Positions 9,890-21,129 of a stretch of 64,000 nucleotides of DNA are shown one piece after another. The stretch covers positions 39,847,198 to 39,911,197 of the forward strand of contig OZ020515.1 in NCBI GenBank assembly GCA_963971425.1, written 5' to 3'. Numbering within the stretch: the stretch's first letter is position 1; every line of letters starts with the position of its first letter. The position numbers and the translations under genes are program-made. Below the pieces are notes generated by a model. The model made no database searches. It was given only the letters and a program-made list of their open reading frames with translations, and had not been told where the DNA came from. The DNA comes from Bryoerythrophyllum caledonicum (lineage: Eukaryota; Streptophyta; Bryopsida; Pottiales; Pottiaceae).

Positions 9890-12721
9890 ATGTCGTCTTC
9901 GGAGGGCGACAATGTTCATGTTGACGCTCCCGTGAACCCTGACCTTCCTGAGTTTGATGTTATTCCTCGCCGTCTCTGGGTCGGGATGACTGTTTCGCTT
10001 CACAATGGTTCGGGTGTTCGCGTTGCGGAGGGGTTGGTTCGCAATGTCCGGTCCAGTGCAATTCTAGGTTCCTCTGGTCCTCTTGGGGATTCGAATGTTG
10101 TAGTACAGGTGTCCAGTACTTTTGTTCTGGAGGAAGCTCCTGATGAGTGGAGGTACTCGTTTAAGTCCTGGCCTATTCAACAAGTCTTCTTAAACGGTGT
10201 GAGTCTCTTCCATCATTGCCTTAGGGACGTTTACAATGTCTGATTGGTTGAGCGTAACAGACCTCTAGGTGGGAGCTCCCGTTCTTACGACAATTCCTCA
10301 AGGAATACTCGTCCAACAGTGTCCAGGAATGCTGAATTCCTCATGACCCATCTTTCCATTAACGCAGTTGCGAGCAATAGTTGTTGCAGTGAGAACTGTG
10401 TACAACACTATCCTAGAGATAAAATAAAAGTCCTTCGGATGCGCTTGTACTGTGAGACCATTGTGCAGTTTAGAAATCATATCAAACTCGACGTTCATAG
10501 ACAGTTTCATAGAAACTCTTCGGGTAGGAAGGTTGTGACCCTAGAGGGTGTGGACGTTTGTGCCCATGCTTGGATGAAAATCATGGGTGTAAGTTCGAGT
10601 ACTTTCTATCGGAATGCGAAGGACGCTGCCGCTGGTCATGCGGCTCAACACCATGGGAATACGGGTTTGCATAAGCCTAGAGGTCATACAGTTGTGGCTA
10701 CTGCCGCTCTTGGAGCCATTCTCGATAGACATGCGGACCACATGCCTCACAAGTCCCGTGTTCTCCCATCTGGTGAGAAGGCTGTGGCAAAGGTCCTTCC
10801 TGCAAGTTTTAAGTGGAAGGATCAGATACCGCTTCTTGATGATCATCTCGCTGATTGTGGATTGCCGCCAATCTCAACCTCAAGCTTGAGTAAGATTCGG
10901 CGAGTGAGCTTTCCTGAGTACTATGCCAAGAGAGGTGGGGACAACTTCGCCCGTTGTTCTACATGTGACAAATACCAGGATCAGAAGAAGCTTACTCAAC
11001 CTGGAACACAAGCATCGTTGCTATGGCAAAAGAAGATGCAGGTTCACATCGATTCTGCGTTCTCACATCGGGACTTGTACTACCTGAACCGATTTCGATC
11101 AAAGTCGTCGCCCCAAGAGGTTCTTACCATCATGCATGATAAGATGGATCACTCAAAGACCGCGTCCCCGGTTTTTTCACATAAAACAAAGCACTTAGAT
11201 GGGCTTATGAAGTTGCCTCTTGCAATCACAGGCATGCTTGCCCATGGTCATGTGGACCAGCGTTACGCCCATTACGGCCTTGATTTATACTCCCATGATG
11301 CCAATTACACGGTTGGGTCGTTCGCAAAACTATTGCGTGACTTGGAGGCGCCTCCGAAGTCATCGTCCCGGCAACTCTTTCCTGAATCTTGCTCTCATCC
11401 ATTGTATGCGGCCGTGTTACGGGGTGCAGAGATGTGTTTGGATCCATTAGGGCAGATTCCTGATATCCCAATTCCTGGGAGGCCTTTGCCACCAATATTG
11501 AACGTGCAAATGGACAATGCTGTTGGTGATAACAAAAATAGATTTGTTTTCTGTTTTTGGTCTCTTCTTGTTGCAAAACGCATCTTCCGCGAGGTATATG
11601 TTAACTTTATGCTAGTTGGTCATACACATGATGATATAGATGCATTATTTGGACGTTGGAGTATGACACTGAGGAAGGAGAGTTTTCCAACCATTCCTTT
11701 GCTCATGAAGTCATTCATGAAAAATGAGAGTGTTCCCACAATCCCGCATCTCATTCAAGAGGTTCCTGACTTTAAGAAGTTCATTGGGGATATGATTGCG
11801 GACGGTGATGAAGCTTTGCAGGGTCATACGAAGGCTCATCAGTTCAAGTTTTATGTCGACTCAAGTGGTTGTCCGGTAATGAAGTATAAAATCCTTTGCC
11901 ATGATGAGGATTGGCTTCCTAAGGGAGGAGAAGGTAGTGGCATCAAATTGTGGAAGGAGGATTCTGAAGGGAGGTCTTTATGGCCTCGCGGAGAACCTGA
12001 TGCATTGAAGCCTTCTACGATGCGGCATCTCCATGAGGTGGTGAAGGGACTTTCAGGATTCATCGATCACTGGGAGCAATCATCGCGGGAGTCTGTTGAA
12101 GCCCGTTCGCGTTTTGAGCCGCTATCGTATTATTGGCGCGATGTTAGAGATGCTCTCATACTTCCAATGGATACACCGATATCATTGGAAGACGGCTTTT
12201 GGCCAACAACGCGAATTGCCCATGCCATTGAAGATGAGTTCTCAGCGGAAGGTGAGGTTCGTGAGGAGTACCGTGAAGATGAGCATTTTGTTGGCCAGAG
12301 ACGCGATCGTCCACCTCCTTCTTTTAGAGTTGGCCGTGATCTTTTTGCTGGCTATTTTGTTGCATTGCGGCCTTGTGATGGGGACGAGCGCCCATTTTGG
12401 ATTGCTCAAGCGATTTCAGATCCTAATTCTAATCCGGATATGCCAAACACCGTGCGTATCCAATTCTACCGCCCTATATCGCCCGATTGGGATGTTGTGA
12501 AGTTCTACAAAGATTGGGATACTGATAGCAACCTTTGTTGGACAATTGAAAAGGGGATAGCCATAACGTGGGAGAGTACCGATTCAATCTTGACAGCATG
12601 GAAACCTAGGTCTTCAAAGAGGGATGGAGGTCATGTGCAAGATTCAACTACAAAAATTCCGAAGGGGCAAGTAGCGATTATCAAGGCCTCTTTAGAAGCA
12701 CTTGCCAGGTCCGAGTCGTAG
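9890..12721 (+). pseudogene. RNase H-like (DUF7869-type) transposase protein, one in-frame TGA
   Basis: A single plus-strand frame runs from ATG 9890 (just after a possible acceptor GATTGCAG) to TAG 12719-12721, interrupted once by TGA at 10241-10243. The N-terminal ~115 residues (WVGMTVSLHNGSG..VAEGLVRN) look like the small beta-rich domain common in plant transposon proteins. The central part has a candidate acidic triad in DUF7869-like context: D in IMHDKMDH (about 11137), D in VQMDNAVGDNKN (about 11510) and D in GHTHDDIDALFGRW (about 11620-11650). A Cys pair (CSTCDKYQ) precedes it. The C-terminal region (PFWIAQAISDPN..) resembles a chromatin-reader-like beta domain. I recall DUF7869 as a transposon-associated, RNase H-like family, which makes a transposase role likely but unproven. 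The TGA may be a decayed CGA or lie in an unrecognised intron. Palindromes flank the gene on both sides. Confidence 0.6.
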
Positions 12722-13015
12722 TGGACTTAGATCAATGGACTTTCCTTTTCCAAGATTTTGGATTCTGATGCGTAATACTTCATGTAGTATGGTTAGATCC
12801 ATTGGTGCTGAGATTATAGACATTTGTATGACTATTATATGTGATGCCAATGATTGCTATGAAATATTCTCTCCATTATTTTTGCGTTTCGGTGATATTT
12901 TGCAATATGTTTTATTTTCTTTTTAAAATAACAATATGAGAAATTGCTTCTAATCTTGAAACCAATAATACCAGTAATTGTCTTCATGGTGAATGATAGA
13001 AAGTAGATGTTGAGT

Positions 13016-13195
13016 CGCACTTTAGCTCTAGTGGAGCTAAAGTGTGAGCAAATCTTCTTATTTAGTTCATTGTACTTAGTAATGGTGCGCACTTTAGGTC
13101 AAGTGGAGCTAAAGTGTGTGGAATTGCCTTTTTGAGTTCATTGCACCTCTAAGTGATGGGGACACTTTAGTTCGAAGAGAGGTAGTGTGTATGCA
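13016..13195. repeat. Variant palindrome satellite, three units ~72 bp apart
   Basis: CACTTTAGCTCTAG..GGAGCTAAAGTG starts at about 13018, with diverged copies at 13090 and 13163. The spacers carry TTTAGTTCATTGYAC(T/C)TAGTGATGG, which matches the arrays at 5.2 and 7.0 kb. The array lies 300 bp downstream of the transposase-like gene. Confidence 0.85.
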
Positions 13196-14196
13196 ATTTT
13201 TTTCCCACTTCTGAGCACCATCATTTGAAACTCGTTATATATTTTTAGCCAATGTGTATTCCACAAGGAGAATTGAAATTCTTTTAAATAAAAAAAGGCT
13301 CATCAAAATGTGTTTAGCTAATTCTCTTACAAGTGGATATTTGTCCGTCATTTAGCTCACTTTTAGCTAAATTGGAGCATGGTGTTAATCCGGGTTAATA
13401 GGATCGAGTGTGAATATTTAGCTATTCATATTCAATGAACACATGTGGTATAAAAAAAGTGTCGACTAATGTGTTCTTCTTTTCAATATTATAGTTAGAT
13501 TCGTAATGCAATGTTATCCGTAGTACTTATTTTACTAGGGGTTTTTGTAGAAAACATGACCTCCCAATTTAATGGAAACTCATATCCCTCCATATTGTAG
13601 AAATTAGATGTGCACTTTAGCTCTTATGATCTACATGTGTTAATTTGGGAGTTGCTAAATCTCCCAATATAACGAATATGGTGTTTAATTTACTTAGTGA
13701 TTGATGAGGATTCTTTTCCACTTCTTTTTGGACCCTTTTGACTATTTTTTTAAGGGCTTTTAACGCCCCATTCTTTTTTCTTTCCTCCTCACCATCCTCC
13801 TTCTTCTTCTTTTTTTTGGTTTCGTGATTTCTTCATTGTGACCGAATACGGTCTACAACTCGATAGGAGGTAAATTCTTCTCCACCACTACTCATTTTAA
13901 TTCTTTTCAAATTTTCTTTTGTCTTTTTTCCCTTCTCTCTTTGTTTTTCTTTTCTGGTTTATTCCCTTTTTTTTCTTTCTTCCTCTTTGGCTAACTACAT
14001 AAATTCCGCGATTGCCCATAAATGGCTCCTCTTTTAGTGAGGGGAAAGACCACTTGGCCATTTTAATCAACAAACCACGAGCTAGTCCATGGGATAACCC
14101 ATTTTCACCACTCATTAGCCTTAATGGACCCGACGTGGGGTCCATTCATCACCGTGAGCCGTTTTTGCGGCTCACACCGAGCTACAATTACGAAAC
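13196..14196. other. Intergenic, AT-rich then pyrimidine-rich
   Basis: No gene is supported. From about 13740 to 13990 the plus strand is strongly CT-rich. The lysine/arginine-rich minus-strand frame there is a composition artefact. Confidence 0.5.
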
Positions 14197-14409
14197 TTGG
14201 CCTTGGAGATAGAGGAGTACGTGGCACCAGTCTTGGAAAATTCAACGGAAAACTTCTCATCATGGGGCAATGATGGAGACGATGAGGATTGCGATGAGGT
14301 ACCTGGCGACAATACGGTGGTGCTTCGTGGGCTCTCTCTTTTCCAAAATGTTTACCGATCAAAACGGAAGCGAAAACACAATGAAGAATCCTCAAGCTTA
14401 GATGATTAA
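14197..14409 (+). pseudogene. Relic of hAT transposase C-terminus
   Basis: The short plus-strand frame contains EDCDEVPGDNTVVLRG. This aligns with PDCDEAPDDDDIVLRD in the tail of the hAT transposase at 48.4 kb, in the same order within an acidic region. It ends in a basic stretch (KRKRKHNEESS). Nothing else of a transposase is visible upstream, so this is a fragment. Confidence 0.5.
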
Positions 14410-14504
14410 AAGATGACGGACACAATGGTACTACAAGTTAAACTTACATTTAGTGGTGTGGTGATTGCATGGAACAATAGTACCGGGACGAAGCTATCTT
14501 GCGT

Positions 14505-14582
14505 GCGGTGAGGTGTGAGCGGTGAGCGGTGAGGCATGAGCGGTGAGCGGTGAGACGTGAGCGGTGAACGGTGAGCGGTAAG
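14505..14582 (+). repeat. GAGCGGTGAGCGGTGAG minisatellite
   Basis: A 7-bp unit close to GAGCGGT is repeated with GAGRYGT variants, preceded by GCTATCTTGCG. The same arrangement in reverse orientation lies at 63,025-63,100. Confidence 0.8.
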
Positions 14583-15228
14583 AAAAAAGTTGATAAAAAG
14601 TAATTAAGAAATGTCACTTTTTACTTTAAGAAAGTAACTTTTTTACTAGACAAAAGTAACTTTTTTACTATACGAAAGAATTTTTTTTACTATACGATAA
14701 TAATCAAAGTACATGAACTGAACAATTATGTTACCAAACATAATCTGAAATAAGGATTCGAAGACGGCCTTCTTACCGAAAAAAGAACAGAACATTTTCA
14801 CGTAGTTGACCGTGGACCTGTAACAGGGTTTAGGGTCCTTCAAAAAGTGTTTAGGAGCCATATCTGATCGACGGTCCGAGACGACCATAAACTACCCGGG
14901 GAATAATGTCGGATACCTAGAAGAATGAGGTCCAGGATTCGATTCCTTGCTGTAAAATCTTTACGAGATAGCAGGTATTAGGCAATTGCAGCAACGACTG
15001 CGGCCTCGAGGAAAAAAATTAGTGAAAAAAAAACAAAAGAAAGGAAAAAAAAGTGAAAAAAATAGGGAAAAAGGTAAATTTAGAAAATGTGAGAAAAAAA
15101 TTGTCATAAAACATTGAGCGATTCAAGAACAGTTCAAACTCTTGCCAATACAACGGTGGCCCTGTAGTCTCACCGTGTCTTTGATATTATAGGAAATAGG
15201 TACAAGGTTTACTTTGTAATATCAGTCA
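14583..15228. other. AT-rich 3' flank of the MULE gene
   Basis: Includes an A-rich purine tract (about 15010-15110). No gene is supported. Confidence 0.5.
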
Positions 15229-18200
15229 CTAGGTGCAGCCTTCTTTCTGAAGCAAGACTTCGAGAACACGCTTAATCTCGTTGAAGCTAAGACTTGGGGC
15301 GTGCATAAAGACATCCACCTCTGGGTCTAGCTCACAAGCAATGGTGAAAATAAAATAAAGGTGTTTGCAATAACACCACTGAGGACGTCTTCCAAGAGAC
15401 TTGCTCGACATCTCTTTGAAAGAAAGGCAGTCACAACTAGGAAATTGACTGATAGAGATCATGTACTTAGAAACCTTAGATATGGATTTGGACCCGAACG
15501 AGAGAATGCAGCCAAAGGTGGGGTCAGGGAGCATAAGAAGGTTACTGACTTTTCCAAGAACAGAAAGCGCAGATGCGCTGGTGTTTCGATGACTCGTGGT
15601 TGGCGCCTTCGGATTTTGACAGATGTTCTTGCCAAATCTCCGCTTCGGATGCTCATCTGAGTTCACTGGAGTTGGAACAGATTTTAAATCAAACAATACA
15701 CCATCCTGGGAGAACAACTTCCGGGGAGAGAGCAATATCCGTTCGGCGAGTCCAAAACCGGCATTTGCAAGACGTATAATCTCGGCCTTCGTAAGGGACG
15801 TGCCAACTTTCACCGGCCAAACATCAGGGATGGCTGGCTTAGAAATAACCCAGTCCCTCTTCGAAGCCATAACACAGCGATGGATGTCATCGTTACAAAA
15901 GAAAAACTGCATTCTCTCCAGCCTTGTCTTCTTATAGTTCTTCATCATGCCACTGTAGGTCGGTGCGGCAGTACTCTTGTTGTTCTGCACAATTCGAGTA
16001 GTACACTTCTTCTTTGTACCAACCTGTTGTGCAAAACAGGCTTTCGCTCATGTCCTTGGAAGCCTTGCAATATGCCAGTTGCTTTCGTCACAAGCAGTCT
16101 CCAACACACCCACAATATGGGTTGCCCCTGTAGAAGTTCCCGTTCGAGGGAGACTGGCAGGGATGGCTGGAGCTTCCCCTACTGTTGAATACCCACACTC
16201 GTCAGTAGTAAGGTCCACAGTAATTTGTGAAGACGCCCTTGTCGTCACCCTGGGACGTGAAACACTGATTTTGTCTGGGCGATGTGAATCGAACTTAGAT
16301 CCTGGAGGAAGGTCAAGCGTCCGTTTCAAGGAGGGGAAGACTTCCTCTCCTTCCAAATGCGGAGGGCGAGTGCAAAACTCAGCAGCTCCAGGCATATTAC
16401 CGAAAGCTTCATGAAGTGCTTTGGAGTTCCCGGAACGTTGAGCAATGCGTTGAGCAGCACGAAGTCGAAGCTCTGCCTTCTCAGGCCCTTGCCCTCCACG
16501 CTCTCCTTTCGAGAATTGATAGCAAGCCACGACTTGCATGAATGCACGAACCATGTCATCAACAGTCGCAACGTATAAATCATTACCACGCTTTCCCGAC
16601 TGCTGCAACCACTTATTGTGGACAGTCTCCGCAAAATTGCAAGATGGCATTTCAGCCAATTCAGAATCTGTAAGTTCCTACAGACAACAATCAAGAAAAC
16701 TTGAGAGAGGAACTTGTAAAAAAGAAGCAAAAAATGGGGATCGATACCAATTCACAACAGCGAGACTTGGAAGCTACTCAACGTACAAAATAGTTGATCC
16801 ACAATTCAAGGTCGATCGTCGATAAAAGGAAGAAATTGTAAGGCGATATAAAAAAAAACAACTCCAGGAAGGTGTGTCGGCAACGGCACACCCATTTTCC
16901 TAGCTAGAAGACCTGGGCAAGCTGGTTAAATAAATTGGAAACTGGAATTTGAAGTCAAGGGAAACTTGTAAACTTTATTAATAATTGCTGAGATGAGTGA
17001 AAATAATCTCCATAAGGGACAGAAGACGGCGGATCGGTTGTGAAGGACTCCAAACTAACGCAATGCAATAGCATATTCTGCTATGCTGCTAGCGGCAGAG
17101 AACAATGCACGTCTCACATCAAGCGGTGTCATCGTTCAGGACAGGCGTGACATTACAGGCGTGAAAGTTTGCAAAAAACCAGTTAAAGGCTAAAGTAGCA
17201 CAGCCAGTACGTATGCCGTTGGCGGCACACTCCAAACAAGTGGAACAGGACTCACTTTCAAGGCTTGCCCGCTAATGGTAGTGCAACAGTGTGCCTCTAA
17301 CCGCACTGCACGGGTGTGCCGCTGACGGCACTGCAAGGGTGTGCCGCTAACGGCATACCTTCTAAGACAACATGATCTAGACTGCCGTTACAATAGTACC
17401 CAAATAAGTAAAAAAAAGGAAATAGAGTAAAAAGAATTCAGCGACGATGTAATCAATGTGGCATGAATGATGATGAACATACCGATACCATAAACCCACC
17501 CCATTGACGATATCGAAAATGCCAGAAGGCTAGCCATAAATCAAGACGTACGGCACCAGCATCAGACGTTGCGCCCGACGATAACCACCACGCCTTAATC
17601 GCCAAGTACTTAGCTTCGGCTTCCTCCATTGTCTTCGCATCTTTGTACAGCTTGCATAGCTGACGATGTTGCTCTTGAAGGTCGGCTCTAATGTCAGCCT
17701 TTGTGTGCTTTTCAAGGGATTGAGTCTAGTGAAAGAGGCACATTCTCTCCCGATTGTCCATCGGTACCATCGCATCACCGCTTCCGTACAGAATGCGGAC
17801 TGCATTCCAGTTGGCCTGTGCGCTATCAGCCATGAATCCCTTGAAAGAAACTGTCAAGATATCGTGTCGTGCAGCAACTACATTTAAGTTCTTCCAAAAC
17901 ACTAGCTGAGCTTTGACGTCCTCGGACTGCATGTCACATACGGCAATCGTCATCACACGGCAGTAGGTTGAATCGTACACATGACAACCCATCGTGGTCC
18001 ATCCCTTAACTCGTTTGACATGGTCAAACATGATCCACGAATCTTCAAGGTCTCCTCCAGGTTGCATTTGCTTCACCAGATCTATGCCGCTGCCAGGACC
18101 AACTTCTGCCATCTTGAAGACGAACACCTTGTCCGAATCGGCGCCTTGCCCCGGAAATTGATTCTCCTATATAGAAGCCCAATTGCTTGATCCTCGAAGT

Positions 18201-19602
18201 TTCGTGATGCTATCCATTACACCAAGGCGTCGCAAATATCTAAAATTTGTAACCTCGTTTCGGATAATAGGCGTTGTCATTTGCTTAAATTTCTCCAGGA
18301 CCGGAACTAGTTCGTCTAAGACAAGTGGCTTCTGTGAAACTCCCTCTGGACACAGCAGAAGCTCACCGAGGAACTCCTTACTTGCTTCTAAAATAATTGC
18401 AGATTTTGTTGCAGATGGGGTGCGCTCCACTTGCTCGGAAATCAGAGTCTTCAGCTTTGTGGATGAATCTCGACAGTTGCCTAATTTTACCGGATGCTCA
18501 TGAGTCCCAATATGGACACATATACGGGACATGGTGTCCTTTCCCAGCACATAGTAAATTTTTGCAGGGTAGGTTGCTAAGCAGATTGGCTGAACTCGGC
18601 AAAGTTTGCAGACAACTGTCGAACTAGCAGGAGAAGCCCCACCGACCCTGAAAACTGATGAGGATGTGTCCTCTCATTTGGTCTCATTAACGTCTGACGC
18701 TTTGTTTTTCCGCTCTAAGTATTTGCATTGAGGATTGAGACATTGCAAGTGACCCAAACAAGAAGATGACCTAAAGGTAAGATTAGAATCATTCACAATG
18801 TGAGTGGTCACGGTTCTTGTCCAAGAATGTCCGTCATGTTTCTTATCCATACCCAAGAGTGACCCAGCCTGTGTTGAAGCAATTCCATTCCCAAGGGGTG
18901 GAAGCTCGAAAAGAACATCTCCATTGAAAGCTGCCGGAAGGAAGTCAACCTTCTCAACTCTAATGGTATCAAAATCTACCTTTGATAAAACAGATTTTGA
19001 TCTGGATCGAGACCGAAGATTACGAAACACTCGATTGTACTAGAAGATTGGACGGGAATAGGAAACACAATGGGTTTGGGCCTTGGAGGTAGAGAGGAAG
19101 TGGCAGCCGTTTTAGGAGGCATGGCCGGAAGAGACGATTTCCTCTCGAATTCAGAGGGACTAAAACCGAGACTGTCACTATCGGAGTCATCGCTAAGGAT
19201 GTGAATCAAGTTCTCGACCGGTTCTATTTTCACTTTCTGCATCGAAGGTGTCACCTGGGTTGCAGTGGTAGACAATTTAGGTGTTAAGGAAATTGAAAGG
19301 GAATCCTCAAAAAACTCCCTGGGTCCATTCACTCTGTACTTACCACACCGAAGTGACCAGACTACAGCGTTGTCTCGAGTAAAAGATGACTGAGCTATGG
19401 TGTGTGTTAGCTCTCTGGTACTCTCATCAAATTCCTCTTTCTCAACATTCAAGGCCCCTTCAAGGATATGGAAACGCTGACTTAAGTGAAGAGAACTAAC
19501 AGTCGCTTTTCCCTCAGAATCAGCTGTGAAACAGATAGGGACGAACGCACAATCCCCGCGGATAACGACGGACCCCGCCTCAAGGTCCGCCAATGAAGCC
19601 AT
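15229..19602 (-). pseudogene. MULE-like transposase with SWIM zinc finger, broken by four stops
   Basis: Read right to left it starts at ATG 19602-19600 (MASLADLEAG) and ends at 15229. After an acidic, Ser/Pro-rich N-terminal part come two zinc-binding segments: GHLQCLNPQCKY (about 18740) and CKLCRVQPIC..HIGTHEHP (about 18480-18600). The catalytic core follows, with KGWTTMGCHVYDSTYC, then FKGFMADSAQANW carrying a conserved Asp (about 17830), then the region beginning RERMCLF. A final exon group (16659 to 15229) has an NKWL..G..DLYVATVDDM stretch and a SWIM finger, CDCLSFKEM..WCYCKH (15361-15434). In-frame stops are at 18674 (TGA), 18167 (TAG), 17726 (TAG) and 16048 (TGA). A frame change near 19030 is either a short intron or an indel. 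An intron of about 0.8 kb (roughly 16670-17480) holds family-B palindromes. The element termini were not found. Confidence 0.7.
16865..17372. repeat. Family-B palindromes inside the MULE intron
   Basis: Several copies of GTGTGCCGYTRACGGCA-type dyads occur (16871-16892, about 17215-17235, 17307-17362), some degenerate. They lie between exons of the transposase gene. Confidence 0.75.
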
Positions 19603-19992
19603 TCTATGTATACAACAAACCAGGAAATGAAAAGAATCAGATCGGAACAAGGGGTCCTCCTCGTACTGGCTTGGAGGTGAAGCATGGCATGGTCAAATCC
19701 TCATGTGTTCAGAATTAATGCATTTGCTAGAATAATGGCGGATTGTGCCAAAAAAGATCTCAGGCCGTCAAGTCCGCATTCCTCTGCACCAATTAAGATG
19801 GCGGAGATGGAAATTTATGAACAGTTGCCATTATGATAATTTGGTGTGCAGCAAAATTAGGAATTCGAATTTATAGTCATTACAAATCATAGGATATTAG
19901 GAGTATGCTGAACAGAATTGAATTTATATTGAGACTGTAGTCGAATGGTACACTACATTTATGATTGTGGATTATATAATGATTATGAAGGT
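19603..19992. other. 5' flank of the MULE gene
   Basis: Upstream DNA becoming AT-rich. No motif strong enough to call was found. Confidence 0.4.
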
Positions 19993-21129
19993 GGGTAGAA
20001 GTCAGCTAGGGTTACTCACTTTTGGGCAAAAAAAATATACCCAAAAGTATATTTTTTTGGCCAAAAAAACTTAATTTTGCCCAATTTAATGGAAAAAAAA
20101 GGTTTTTCTTCCGAAAAAATTATGTTTCAAAATGGATCTATGCATGATGTATCTTATTGGATAAAAAATCAAAGAAAACATCAACATTGAGTCCTATTTT
20201 AGGAGCTTTGAAGAAATATCTCGTTTTTTAGCAATAAAAGTGAAAATAAGTTTCCGATCTAGAATTTTCAATTATAATATATGAACACATTATGGCATGA
20301 ATGTGTCCCAAAACTTTTGGAGTGTTTAACTTCCTAGAACTCTCAAAATAGGTATATTTGGCAAATGTCATATACTTGTGACAGGTATATACTGATGAAA
20401 GATATATCTATATTGGCCAAATCGTAAATCAAAACTCAACATTTTTGAGGTTCCTAGACTTTAAATCAAGGCAATTATCACATTCCATCAATAGAATTCC
20501 AAGATCAATCACTTGTGGTTCGAAGATCATTAGTAGGCCTTCCGGTTTTTTAGATTGTGTGTGTAGATGAAGGCGTAGCTCCGCAAAACCTGGTGAGGAG
20601 AGGTTAGGTGTTAGGCACAAACGAGACACACAAGGCAATGAGGGTTGCTGGGCCTCATTGCAGATCCCTCGGTGCATCTTGTTTGTTGCTGAAATGGTGT
20701 TTTTATGTGGTGAGTTGTGTTGGAAGGGATTGTAAGATCTAGATCCATTGTCATTAGCTTGTTTGGGTTGCAAAGATCTAATACTAGTATGGGAGAGTAG
20801 ATCTGAAGTGGGGCTCTGTGTTGGCCCAGATCTAGCACTAGATCCTGCATCACTCATATCAACTATTGCACAAATAGATCTAGATCTGGATACCATACCA
20901 CTAGTTAGAAACACCTCACCTTTCACCTCCTCAACTAGGATACAACCACATGCACATGAAGAACGACTTCTGCCCACATTACGCAAGAAATCAGCGACTA
21001 GCTTCAAGACACACGCGCGAAGAACAACACTCTACAACACCAGCTAAGTTTGCCTTTTATATTTTGTACTTTGATATATTGCAACATTGCATTTACAAGG
21101 AGGATAGACGTTTACTATCTGCCTACGTT

